Below are positions 17,041 through 25,446 of a stretch of DNA of 64,000 nucleotides, piece after piece. The position numbers and the translations under genes were made by a program. The stretch spans positions 1 through 64,000 of the forward strand of contig NZ_JBIBGL010000023.1 in assembly GCF_042956465.1 (NCBI RefSeq). The letters run 5' to 3'. The notes below the pieces were generated by a model. The model was not told the DNA's origin, did no database searches, and saw nothing but the letters and a program-made list of their open reading frames with translations. Every line of letters starts with the position of its first letter. Within the stretch, counting starts at the first letter, position 1. The DNA comes from Embleya sp042956465 (GTDB lineage Bacteria > Actinomycetota > Actinomycetes > Streptomycetales > Streptomycetaceae).

Positions 17041-18090
17041 GTGGACGCTGTAAAGCTGTCGGTACTGGACGTGGCGCCGGTGGGAACCGGGTATTCGGCG
17101 ACCGAGGCGCTGCGCACGAGCACCGAGTTGGCCAAGCGGGCCGAACAATGGGGCTTCCATCGGTTCTGGGTGGCGGAGCACCACAACATGCCCGGCATCG
17201 CCAGCTCGTCACCGCCGGTGTTGCTCGCCCACCTGGCAGCGCACACCTCCACCCTGCGACTGGGCTCGGGCGGGGTGATGTTGCCCAACCACGCCCCGCT
17301 GGTGGTCGCCGAGCAGTTCGGCACGCTCCAGGCGCTGCACCCCGGGCGGATCGACATCGGCATCGGCCGGGCTCCGGGCACCGACCAGGTCACCATGCGC
17401 GCGCTGCGTCGCGGCGGCGGCGCCGAGTCGGTCGAGGAGTTCCCGCAGGCGCTCGGCGAGCTGATCGGATTCGTCACCGGGTCGTTCGCCCAGGACCACC
17501 CCTACTCGCGGATGCACGCGGTGCCCGGTCCGGCGTCCGGAATCGAGGCGGGCGGCGAGTTCGCGACCGCCGAGGCGCCGGTGTGGCTGCTCGGGTCCAG
17601 CGGCTACAGCGCCCAGCTGGCCGGGATCCTGGGCCTGCCGTTCGCGTTCGCGCACCACTTCAGCGGGCAGCACACGGTGCCCGCGCTGGAGCTGTACCGC
17701 GAATCGTTCCAGCCGTCCGCGTCGCTCAAGGAGCCGTACTCGATGATCGCGGCCGGGGTGATCGCGGCCGACACGCACGAGCAGGCGGAGCGGCTCGCGC
17801 TGTCCCAGGCGTTGTCCATGTTGCGGCTGCGCAGCGGCAACCCGGGCCGGATGCCCTCGCCGGAGGAGGCCGAGGCCTATCCGTGGACGCCCGCCGAGCG
17901 GGAGTTCGTGGCGAACTACCGGCGCCAACACATCAGCGGCGACCGGGCCGAGGTGCGGGCCGGCATGCGGGAGTTGCGCGAGCGTACGCAGGTGGACGAG
18001 CTGATGGTGATCAGCAACGTGTACGGGCACGACGCGCGGATCCGCTCGTACGAGTTGATCGCGCAGGCGTGGGGGCTGATCGAGGAGTGA
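17041..18090 (+). CDS. Luciferase-like flavin-dependent monooxygenase (LLM class)
   Basis: A 349-residue TIM-barrel enzyme of the bacterial luciferase superfamily, MsnO8-like group. Motifs LSVLDVAPVGTG, FWVAEHHNMPGIASSSP and LRLGSGGVMLPNHAPLVVAEQF are typical. It would use reduced FMN or F420 and oxygen; the substrate is unknown. The GTG at 17041 is preceded by GAGGAAGAGGG. It stands alone, convergent with the molybdoenzyme gene 15 bp downstream. Confidence 0.9.
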   Translation: MDAVKLSVLDVAPVGTGYSATEALRTSTELAKRAEQWGFHRFWVAEHHNMPGIASSSPPVLLAHLAAHTSTLRLGSGGVMLPNHAPLVVAEQFGTLQALHPGRIDIGIGRAPGTDQVTMRALRRGGGAESVEEFPQALGELIGFVTGSFAQDHPYSRMHAVPGPASGIEAGGEFATAEAPVWLLGSSGYSAQLAGILGLPFAFAHHFSGQHTVPALELYRESFQPSASLKEPYSMIAAGVIAADTHEQAERLALSQALSMLRLRSGNPGRMPSPEEAEAYPWTPAEREFVANYRRQHISGDRAEVRAGMRELRERTQVDELMVISNVYGHDARIRSYELIAQAWGLIEE

Positions 18091-18105
18091 TCCCGCCGCC
18101 GGGAC

Positions 18106-19668
18106 TCAGCGCACGGTGACCTCGATGTGGTGGTGGCCGGTGGCGCCGTCCGGGATCACGTCCGCGTTCTCGGCGGTCTGCACCGCTCCGGTGCCGTCCG
18201 TGGCCCGGACCCGCAGGGTGTGCCGGCCCGGTGTGGCATTCCACAGCAGGCGGTACTGCCGCCACGTGTCGGTGGTGGTCTGCGGCGCGAGCTCGGCCGG
18301 CTGCCACGGGCCGTCGTCGACCTGGATCTCGACCGCGGCGATGCCCCGGTGCTGGGCCCAGGCGACGCCGGCGATCGGGACCGGGCCGGCCTCGACGGTG
18401 CCCGCGTCCCGGGGTGTGTCCAGGCGCGACTGGGTCTTGATCGGGGCCTGCCGGGCCCAGCCGAGCCTGACCCAGTAGGCGCTGAACGCGTCGAACCGGG
18501 TCACCTCCAGGTCCACGATCCACTTGCACGCGGACACGTATCCGTACAGGCCCGGCACCACCATCCGGACCGGGAAGCCGTGTTTGATCGGCAGCGGCTC
18601 GCCGTTCATCGCGTACGCCAGCATCGCGTCGCGCCCGTCCAGCACCTCGCGCAGCGGCGTGCCGATGGTCATCCCGTCCGGCGATCGGGAGACGAGCTGG
18701 TCGGCGCCGGGGCGTACGCCGGCCTCGCGCAGCAGGTCGGCCAGCGGGGTGCCCAGCCAGCGGGCGTTGCCGATCAGGTCGCCGCCGACGTCGTTGGACA
18801 CGCAGGCCAGCGTGATGTCCCGCTCGATCGCGATGCGCTCCCGCAACTGCCGGTAGTCCAGCCGGATTTCCCGATCGACCAGGCCGTGGATCCGCAACTC
18901 CCAGTCCTCGGCCCGCAACTGCGGCACGGTGAACGCGGTGTCGATCCGGTAGAAGTCGGCGTTCGGGGTCAGGTACGGGGTCAGGCCGGGTTCGACCAGC
19001 CCGGGGCCGGCCGGGGCGGCGGCACTGATCGGGGTGGGGAGGTTCCCCGCGACCGCGGCACGGGACTTCTCCGCGTTGAACCGGGCGTGCTGGAGCATCC
19101 GGCCGCCGAAACCGGCCACCGCGGCGACGGCGGAGGCGCCGACCAGGAGCACCGTGCGGCGCGAGGTGTCGGGAGCCGGTTCGCGCACGTCGTCCTCGGG
19201 CGCGCCCGGCAGCGGGCGGGCGAGCGGGCGGCGGTCGACCAGGTCGGGGCGGGTCAGCAGGACCAGCGTCAGCACTCCGAACAACGTGCCCACCGACACC
19301 GGGGCCAGGTCGGCGGCTTCGAACGAGGGCCGGTCGATCGCGGTCCATGCGGCGAAGGCGCCGAGCGCGAGCACCCCGGCGATCCCATAACCGAGCCGGC
19401 GGGCGGCGAGCACGCCCAGCCCGGCGGCGAACAGCGCGAGCAGCACGGCGATCACGGTCAGCAGGAACGCCTTGTCACCGGTCCCGAAGGTGCGGATCGC
19501 CCACTCGCGCGGCCCCTGCGGCGCACGATCGGTGACCGCTCCGCTGATCGTCACGAACGGGGTGGCCTCCGGCCGTACGAACGCCGCCACCGCCTCGGTC
19601 ACCCCGAGCGCCACCGCGGCCGAGACCACACCGATCAACGCGGCACCGGACCGACCAGAACGCCGCAC
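18106..19668 (-). CDS. Membrane-anchored sulfite-oxidase-type molybdopterin enzyme
   Basis: A 520-residue protein. About five N-terminal transmembrane helices (8-30, 66-88, 93-110, 122-140, 172-188) are followed by an extracytoplasmic sulfite-oxidase/YedY-like Mo-cofactor domain from about residue 230. The molybdenum-ligating cysteine is Cys289 in TLACVSNDVGG. A C-terminal Mo-co dimerisation-type beta domain (about 425-520, ending HHHIEVTVR) follows. Such oxidoreductases are widespread in actinomycetes and their substrates are undefined (sulfite or S/N-oxides). The start at 19668 gives MRRSGRSG ahead of the first helix. Confidence 0.88.
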   Translation of the reverse strand: MRRSGRSGAALIGVVSAAVALGVTEAVAAFVRPEATPFVTISGAVTDRAPQGPREWAIRTFGTGDKAFLLTVIAVLLALFAAGLGVLAARRLGYGIAGVLALGAFAAWTAIDRPSFEAADLAPVSVGTLFGVLTLVLLTRPDLVDRRPLARPLPGAPEDDVREPAPDTSRRTVLLVGASAVAAVAGFGGRMLQHARFNAEKSRAAVAGNLPTPISAAAPAGPGLVEPGLTPYLTPNADFYRIDTAFTVPQLRAEDWELRIHGLVDREIRLDYRQLRERIAIERDITLACVSNDVGGDLIGNARWLGTPLADLLREAGVRPGADQLVSRSPDGMTIGTPLREVLDGRDAMLAYAMNGEPLPIKHGFPVRMVVPGLYGYVSACKWIVDLEVTRFDAFSAYWVRLGWARQAPIKTQSRLDTPRDAGTVEAGPVPIAGVAWAQHRGIAAVEIQVDDGPWQPAELAPQTTTDTWRQYRLLWNATPGRHTLRVRATDGTGAVQTAENADVIPDGATGHHHIEVTVR

Positions 19669-19861
19669 AACGCCACCTCACGCTCGGAAACGACTCGAAG
19701 AACGACTCGGGGAAGGGACTCGAAGGATTCGGGAGCAGCTCCCGGAACGGCTCGCAAAACCGCGCCCGGCACCGCGCCCCGAACAGGTGCATCCATCGTG
19801 ACTCCGGTGCGGCCCGAGCGGGGGATTCCGCTGCTTACCGTTGTGTGACGAAGCGTCAGCG

Positions 19862-19888
19862 GCTTATTGCGAATACCTTGCAATAAGC
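19862..19888. promoter_or_regulatory. Second Nur-box match, upstream of the GNAT gene
   Basis: Nine-base perfect arms GCTTATTGC and GCAATAAGC enclose a 9-base centre. The inner 17 bp read TTGCGA-N5-TTGCAA (19867-19883), one base from the Nur consensus. It lies 36 bp before the GNAT start, and about 195 bp from the divergent molybdoenzyme start. Probable nickel-responsive operator for the acetyltransferase. Confidence 0.65.
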
Positions 19889-19924
19889 TTTCCGGGTCGA
19901 GTCGTCGATCCACCGGGGGAAGCA

Positions 19925-20620
19925 GTGACCACCGTCGTCCGCGAACACCTTCCGTTCTCCGCCGCCGAACTGATCCGAGCCTGGGTCACCGGCTGGGCGC
20001 CCGCCCGGGAGGTGCCGCCGCCGGTCGAGGTGGCCGGCGGCTTCCGACTGCACGTGGGCCTGCCGGGCCATCGGGTGCGGTACGTGCTCTTCGACGTCGA
20101 ACGGGTGGCCGAGCTCGCCCGGACCCGAACCGCTCCCGGGACCTGGATCAAGGTGCTCGCCCCGGCCGAGCAACTGCGGCCCCTCCTGACCCCCGCGTGG
20201 ACCGTGGGCGAGCCGGAGTACCCGATGACCGGGCCGCTGCGGCGGGCGACGGCGAGTGTGCCCAGCGGCTACACGCTCGAGGTCGAGCCGGCGGGCGCGG
20301 TGGTCCTGGTCCGGCTGCGCGCGGCCGACGGCACCGTCGCCGCCCACGGCCGGATCGCGGTGACCGGAGAGACCGCGGTGGCGGACCGGATCGGCACCGA
20401 TGCCGCACACCGCCGTCGGGGTCTGGGCAGCGTGGTGATGACCGCCCTCGGCGACGCCGCCGCCGCGCGAGGCGCCCACACCGGGGTCCTGGTGGCAAGC
20501 CCGGACGGGTACGCGCTGTACACCACGCTGGGCTGGACGCGGCACGGCGTCCTCACCCCGGCGTGGATTCCGGAGCCGGCGCCGGATTCGGTGCCGGCTC
20601 AACCCCGGCCCGCCAGGTAG
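19925..20620 (+). CDS. GNAT family acetyltransferase under a Nur-like site
   Basis: A 231-residue acetyltransferase. The C-terminal half is a GNAT domain; the acetyl-CoA pyrophosphate loop is HRRRGLGSVVM near residue 160, and the fold ends with YALYTTLGW. The N-terminal half (FSAAELIRAWVTGWAP) is unlike a catalytic domain and may be a substrate-recognition part. The GTG at 19925 follows GGGGGAAG. The Nur-box match just upstream suggests control by nickel status, unusual for this family. The end overlaps the convergent AAA ATPase end by 22 bp. Substrate unknown. Confidence 0.85.
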   Translation: MTTVVREHLPFSAAELIRAWVTGWAPAREVPPPVEVAGGFRLHVGLPGHRVRYVLFDVERVAELARTRTAPGTWIKVLAPAEQLRPLLTPAWTVGEPEYPMTGPLRRATASVPSGYTLEVEPAGAVVLVRLRAADGTVAAHGRIAVTGETAVADRIGTDAAHRRRGLGSVVMTALGDAAAARGAHTGVLVASPDGYALYTTLGWTRHGVLTPAWIPEPAPDSVPAQPRPAR

Positions 20621-23600
20621 GCCCGCTTCACCCGTGCCCAGCGCACTTCCTCCGCGGGCGTCAGCCGGCCGCGCAGTTCGGCCAGCTTGAGCAGGTTCGC
20701 CTCCGCGTCGCCGGTCAGCGTCTGGGCCTCCGCCGCGTAATGGTCGTCCAGCAGCGTCTCGACCTCGGCCTCGTCCAACACCGGCAGGAGCCGCTCGGCG
20801 AGCCTGTTGGTGTCCCGGTAGGAACCCTGCAGCCGGAACGGCGGTTCGGTGCGGGCCGCCTCGGACTGCGCCGCCGAGGCGATGTAGGCCCGGTTGACCG
20901 CCAGGACCGTCTCGCACACGTGCAGCAACCGGCGCAGCACGGCCACGACGCGATCGAGCTCGGCCGGATCGTAGGGGTGGGCGAGTCGCTCCGGGCGCGC
21001 GGCGCCGTCCCCGCGGGCGAGCCGGACCAGCAGTTCCAGGTCGCCGCGCTCGCGCCCGGCGAGCGGGGCCAGGATCGGGTTGGCGGTCAGCGCGTTCTCG
21101 ATGTGGCTCAGCGCGAACAGGTCCTGCCTGCCGCCGAGCACGTCGCCGAGGTTCCACACGTCGGCCCGGTTGGCGAGCATGTCCGGGACCCGGAAGCGGG
21201 CCCCGGACTCGGTGTACGGGTTGCCCGCCATGCACACCGCGAACCGCTTGCCGCGCAGGTCGTAGCTGCGCGCCTCGCCCGCGCGGACGCCCTCGATCCG
21301 GCGTTGCGCATCGCACAACGAGACGAACTTCTGCAGGAGTTCGGGCGAGACGTGCTGGATGTCGTCCAGGTGCAGCAGCACGTTGTTGCCCAACTCCAGC
21401 GCGAAGCCGATCTTCTCGATCTCGCGGCGTGCGGCGGCGTCCGGTGCGGCGGCCGGGTCCAGGGACGTGGTGCCCTGCCCCAGGGCGGGGCCGTCGATCC
21501 GGACGAACGCCAGGCCCAGGCGGGCCGCGACGTACTCCAGCAGCGTGGTCTTGCCGTAGCCGGGCGGCGACAGCAGGAGCAGCAGACCCTGGCTGTCGGT
21601 ACGCCGTCCGTCGCCGACGGCACCCAGCTGCCTGGCCAGGTTGTCGCCGATCAGCGGCAGGTAGACGTCGTCGATCAGCCGGTTGCGGACGAAGGTCGGC
21701 AACACGCGCGGCATGTACGCATCCAGCTGCAGCCGCGCCCGCTCGGCGGCGAGCAACTGCGCGCGGGTGCGCTCGTAGGCCCGATATGCGGGCACCCGTA
21801 CCCGGCGGAACTCGTCGGTGCGCGAGAGGAATTCGTCCAGTCGCAGGTCCAGCGTGCCGGCGCGGGCCAGGCGCGGGTGGGCGCCGAGCAGACCGGTCAC
21901 GGTGGTCGCGAGCGGCGCGTCCACAAGGTTTCGGTCCACCGCCCGGCCGCACACCTCGATCGCGATCGCCTCGGGCAGGTCCGCGGGCGGCCCGGCGTCG
22001 AGCCGGTCGGCGTAGCCGCCGAGCCACCCGGAGACGAGTTGGTGGCGGGCGGCGAGGTCGTCGCCGAGGGTGCGCAGATCCTCGGCGAAGTCCTTGGCGG
22101 CGGGCGAGCCCTCGCCCCCGAGCGCGGCGCGGAAGTCGGCGAGCAGGGTCCGGGCCCCGGCGCCGGTGGCGAAGCGTGGTCCGCCGGACGCGAGTTCCTC
22201 GACGAGGTAGGCGCCGATCGCATCGCCGGGCACGGGCAGTGTGCCGAGCATCGCGGTCAGGAACTCGCCTGCCCGATCGCCGAGTTCGGCGGCCAGCTCG
22301 CGGACGGCCGGCACCGGGCCGAACGTCTCCCGGGCCCGGGCCAGCGATTGTGCCCGGATGGTCCACGGCGCCCGGGCATCCGGGTTCGCGCCGTAGGCCC
22401 AGAAGAGCTGGGCCGCCGCCCGCACGTCCGGCGTGAACCGCAGCAGCCCGGCGCCGGCGCGCAACCGCAGTACGGCGGCCAACAGTGCCGCCGCGTCGTG
22501 GTCGTGCACTCCGCGGTCGTAGCCCTCACCGTGCCGGGGCAGCGCGATCCGGCGCACGTGGGCGAGCAGGTCCTGCGCCGACGGGGTGGCCGACGGTGGG
22601 AGGTCGAGCTCGGCCAGTACCACCGCCGCCAGGTATTCGGCCCGGTAGACCTGCGGTGACTCGGAGCCGAGCGGCTGGTCCCGAAAGGCCCGGTGTGCGG
22701 CGGGCAGCGGCTCGCGCAGCGGTGCCCGGTAGTCGGTGCCGGTGATCGCGAAGGCCAGGCCGTCCGCCTCCGGAACCAGGGTCGGCTCCATCGGCCGCTC
22801 GTTCACCGCGAACCGGTGCCGGCCCAGCCGTACGGTGCCCGCCGCGTCGTAGAGTTCGACCCGGTCGCGCAGGGCCCGGGCGGCCTCCTGGCGGGCGGCC
22901 TTGAGCCGACCCTCCAACTCGCCGGCCCGGACCGGATCGCCGAGTCGGCGCAGTTCCTCGGCGGTCGAGCGGACCTTGCCGACCAGCGCGTCGGAGGCGA
23001 ACCAGGTGTTGATCTCGTCCGTGCTCGCCAGACCGGCGACGCGGCGGCCGATCGTGGTCAGGATCCGCTGCGCCGAGTCGATCAACCGGGCACCGTGCCG
23101 GGCGCGCTCGTCCGACCGGGCCTGCTTGCGCGCGGAGAACGCGTCGTGGATGCGCCCGCGTTCGGTGTCGATCCTGGCCAGGTGCTCGTCGAAGGTGCCG
23201 AATCGGGCCTCCAGGTTCTCGATCCGGGCAAGCAGCCGGCCGAGTTGTTCGTCGCATTCCTCGGGTTCTACGGCCGCGGCCAGCGCGCCGACCACGGTCT
23301 GCTCCAGGAGGGCGATCTCGGCGGCGAACTCGGCGCGTTGTTCGGCTTCGAGCAGCTCGCGCCGGCGAGCCGCCAGGGTCGCGCGGGCCCGGTTGATCCC
23401 GCCGAGCACCTCGCCGATCCGGGTCAGGATCGCGGTGCGCACGCCGGCGTCGGTGCCCTCCAGCGTGCCGATCACCTCGGTGACGATCCGCAGCCCGTCG
23501 GCCTGTTCCTCGATCCGCTCGGCAGGCGCGACCGATCCGGCCACGGTGCTCGCCCCGGCGGCTTCGGCGGCCAGTTCGTCGACGGTGCGGTGGGTGTCGG

Positions 23601-25398
23601 CGAACGCGTCCTCGTCGGCCAGGAAGGCGACCACACGCCGCCCGGTCGCGGCGAGTTCCTCGACCACCGTGGCGTCGAGGTCGTCCAGGGCGGCGGTGTC
23701 CGCGTAGCGGATCTCCCGCAGGGTGGCCAGCCGGCCCTGGGCGCGCCGGAGTTCGGTGAGTTGCCGCACGCATGCCGCGGCGCTGTCCGGGTGCTCCCCG
23801 CGTACGCGCCGGACCAGCGTGGTGGTGCTCGCGGCGGCCTGCTCGACCGCGTCGGCGGCGATCCGACGCAGGTCGAGCACCCGACGGAACTCCTCGACCA
23901 CATCGCCTGCGGTACTTCGCACGGCGGCCAACGGTTCGGCGAGTCGCCCGAGTTCGGGGTCGGTGAGCCAGTGCCGGGTGTCCTCGACCCGGGCCGCGGC
24001 CGCGGCGATCGCGGCGAAGACCGCCGTGGTGGGCGCCATCTCCTCGGCCATCGCGGCAATCGAGAGGCAGTCGGCGATGCCGCGTACCAGCTCGGGGTTG
24101 CCGATCCGGGCCAGTGGGCCGGTGCCGGCGGGTCGGGCCGCCGCGTACGCGTCGGAGACGTACGGCGTGCGCCACACCTGGAGCGGGTGCACCCGGCCGG
24201 GCTCGTCGCCCGCCGGGCGCAGCACCGCCATCGTGCCGTCCGCGAAGAACGCCCGGCCGTGTCCGACGATCGGGGCGGCGGCCTCCTCGCGGATCACGTT
24301 GTAGGACAGCAGCACGGTGCGGCCCTCGGCGCGGGCATGGAACACGTACAGCACGTCCTCGCCGTTGGGCGAGCGCACCGTCGACTCGAACTCCAGGTCG
24401 GTGGTGTCGATGTCGAACGTGCGCGCGATGCCCGTGCTCAGGTAGTAGCCGCCGGGGAAGACGATGCCCTGCTCGTCGGGCAGTCGCCGGCAGGCGGCCC
24501 CGATGCCGTCCAGACGCACCACCTCGCCGGTGCGGGTGTTGTGCACCAGGTGTCGCCACGCGTCCTCGTGATACGGGCGTACCCGCACCAGCAGCAGCGG
24601 CCCGACCCGGGCGTACTCGACGTCCGCGTCGGCCAGCGATTGCAGCGCGTCCTCGACCGGTTCGGCATACACACCCTCGGCGGTCCCGGTGTCGTCGACC
24701 AGCTTGACGGTGAGCCGGCCGTCGAGGGTGGCCACGTACAGCGTGTCCGCGATCGCGATGTGCGGATGCCGGCCCGGCACGTGGTCGGCGCGGGTGCTCG
24801 CGGTCCAGGCGAAGTCGTGCGCCGGCGGGAAGACGTGCTCGCGCTCACCCTGCGCGTCCAGGTAGGTCGGGCTGCCGTCGGGGCCCAGCCGCCAGCGCAA
24901 CACTCGGATGTCGGTGCGGCGTTCGCCGACCCGGAAGACCGCGAGCAGGTGCGTGCCGGTGTCGCGCAGTTGCAGCAGCCGGGTGTCGCGGAAGTAGCGG
25001 AAGAGTTCGGTGAAGTCCTGCCGGAAGCGGGCGTCGTCGAGCAGCCCCGGCACCGCGTCCGCCGGCGCCGGGGCGAAGCCGTCGGAGGTGCGCCGATGCA
25101 GCGCGAACACGTCGGCGGGGCGGACCGGTTCGCCCAAGGCGCCGCCGCCCTGATATCCGACCAGGAGCAGCCCGCCGACCTGGACGATGTCGCGGGCCGA
25201 GGCGGCGCGTTCGCTGTGCACCCGGTGGGTGTCGGTCAGGTCCAGCGTGTCGCCGCCGTAGGTGTGCACCCGGCGCTCGTTCAGTGCCGCGGCCCGCGCG
25301 CCCAGCTCGCGGGCCGCGGCCAGGAGCCGATCGCGCAGGACCTCGTACGTCCCGGACTCGGTCTCGGGGCCGCCCACGCCCGGGGCCGGACTGCTCAC
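20599..25398 (-). CDS. Giant AAA ATPase of the 'DNA repair ATPase' family
   Basis: A 1,599-residue protein. The first ~550 residues are beta-rich and propeller-like (repeated strands such as HLLAVFRVGERRTDIRVLRW and PHIAIADTLYVATLDGR). Residues ~560-950 are helical and coiled-coil-like. The C-terminus is a MoxR-like AAA domain: Walker A SPPGYGKTT near 1276, Walker B VLLHLDDIQH near 1341, sensor CMAGNPY near 1391. Databases call such proteins DNA repair ATPase (DUF3686-type), but I know of no direct evidence for repair. It is the last gene of an operon behind a flotillin (48-bp gap) and an OB-fold membrane protein, suggesting a membrane-associated remodelling machine. GTG start with GAGGAGG upstream. 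Confidence 0.85.
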   Translation of the reverse strand: MSSPAPGVGGPETESGTYEVLRDRLLAAARELGARAAALNERRVHTYGGDTLDLTDTHRVHSERAASARDIVQVGGLLLVGYQGGGALGEPVRPADVFALHRRTSDGFAPAPADAVPGLLDDARFRQDFTELFRYFRDTRLLQLRDTGTHLLAVFRVGERRTDIRVLRWRLGPDGSPTYLDAQGEREHVFPPAHDFAWTASTRADHVPGRHPHIAIADTLYVATLDGRLTVKLVDDTGTAEGVYAEPVEDALQSLADADVEYARVGPLLLVRVRPYHEDAWRHLVHNTRTGEVVRLDGIGAACRRLPDEQGIVFPGGYYLSTGIARTFDIDTTDLEFESTVRSPNGEDVLYVFHARAEGRTVLLSYNVIREEAAAPIVGHGRAFFADGTMAVLRPAGDEPGRVHPLQVWRTPYVSDAYAAARPAGTGPLARIGNPELVRGIADCLSIAAMAEEMAPTTAVFAAIAAAAARVEDTRHWLTDPELGRLAEPLAAVRSTAGDVVEEFRRVLDLRRIAADAVEQAAASTTTLVRRVRGEHPDSAAACVRQLTELRRAQGRLATLREIRYADTAALDDLDATVVEELAATGRRVVAFLADEDAFADTHRTVDELAAEAAGASTVAGSVAPAERIEEQADGLRIVTEVIGTLEGTDAGVRTAILTRIGEVLGGINRARATLAARRRELLEAEQRAEFAAEIALLEQTVVGALAAAVEPEECDEQLGRLLARIENLEARFGTFDEHLARIDTERGRIHDAFSARKQARSDERARHGARLIDSAQRILTTIGRRVAGLASTDEINTWFASDALVGKVRSTAEELRRLGDPVRAGELEGRLKAARQEAARALRDRVELYDAAGTVRLGRHRFAVNERPMEPTLVPEADGLAFAITGTDYRAPLREPLPAAHRAFRDQPLGSESPQVYRAEYLAAVVLAELDLPPSATPSAQDLLAHVRRIALPRHGEGYDRGVHDHDAAALLAAVLRLRAGAGLLRFTPDVRAAAQLFWAYGANPDARAPWTIRAQSLARARETFGPVPAVRELAAELGDRAGEFLTAMLGTLPVPGDAIGAYLVEELASGGPRFATGAGARTLLADFRAALGGEGSPAAKDFAEDLRTLGDDLAARHQLVSGWLGGYADRLDAGPPADLPEAIAIEVCGRAVDRNLVDAPLATTVTGLLGAHPRLARAGTLDLRLDEFLSRTDEFRRVRVPAYRAYERTRAQLLAAERARLQLDAYMPRVLPTFVRNRLIDDVYLPLIGDNLARQLGAVGDGRRTDSQGLLLLLSPPGYGKTTLLEYVAARLGLAFVRIDGPALGQGTTSLDPAAAPDAAARREIEKIGFALELGNNVLLHLDDIQHVSPELLQKFVSLCDAQRRIEGVRAGEARSYDLRGKRFAVCMAGNPYTESGARFRVPDMLANRADVWNLGDVLGGRQDLFALSHIENALTANPILAPLAGRERGDLELLVRLARGDGAARPERLAHPYDPAELDRVVAVLRRLLHVCETVLAVNRAYIASAAQSEAARTEPPFRLQGSYRDTNRLAERLLPVLDEAEVETLLDDHYAAEAQTLTGDAEANLLKLAELRGRLTPAEEVRWARVKRAYLAGRG

Positions 25399-25446
25399 GT
25401 TCGGCTCACCTCCTCTGCCGTTGCCACTGGTTCGGGACGCCGTCGA

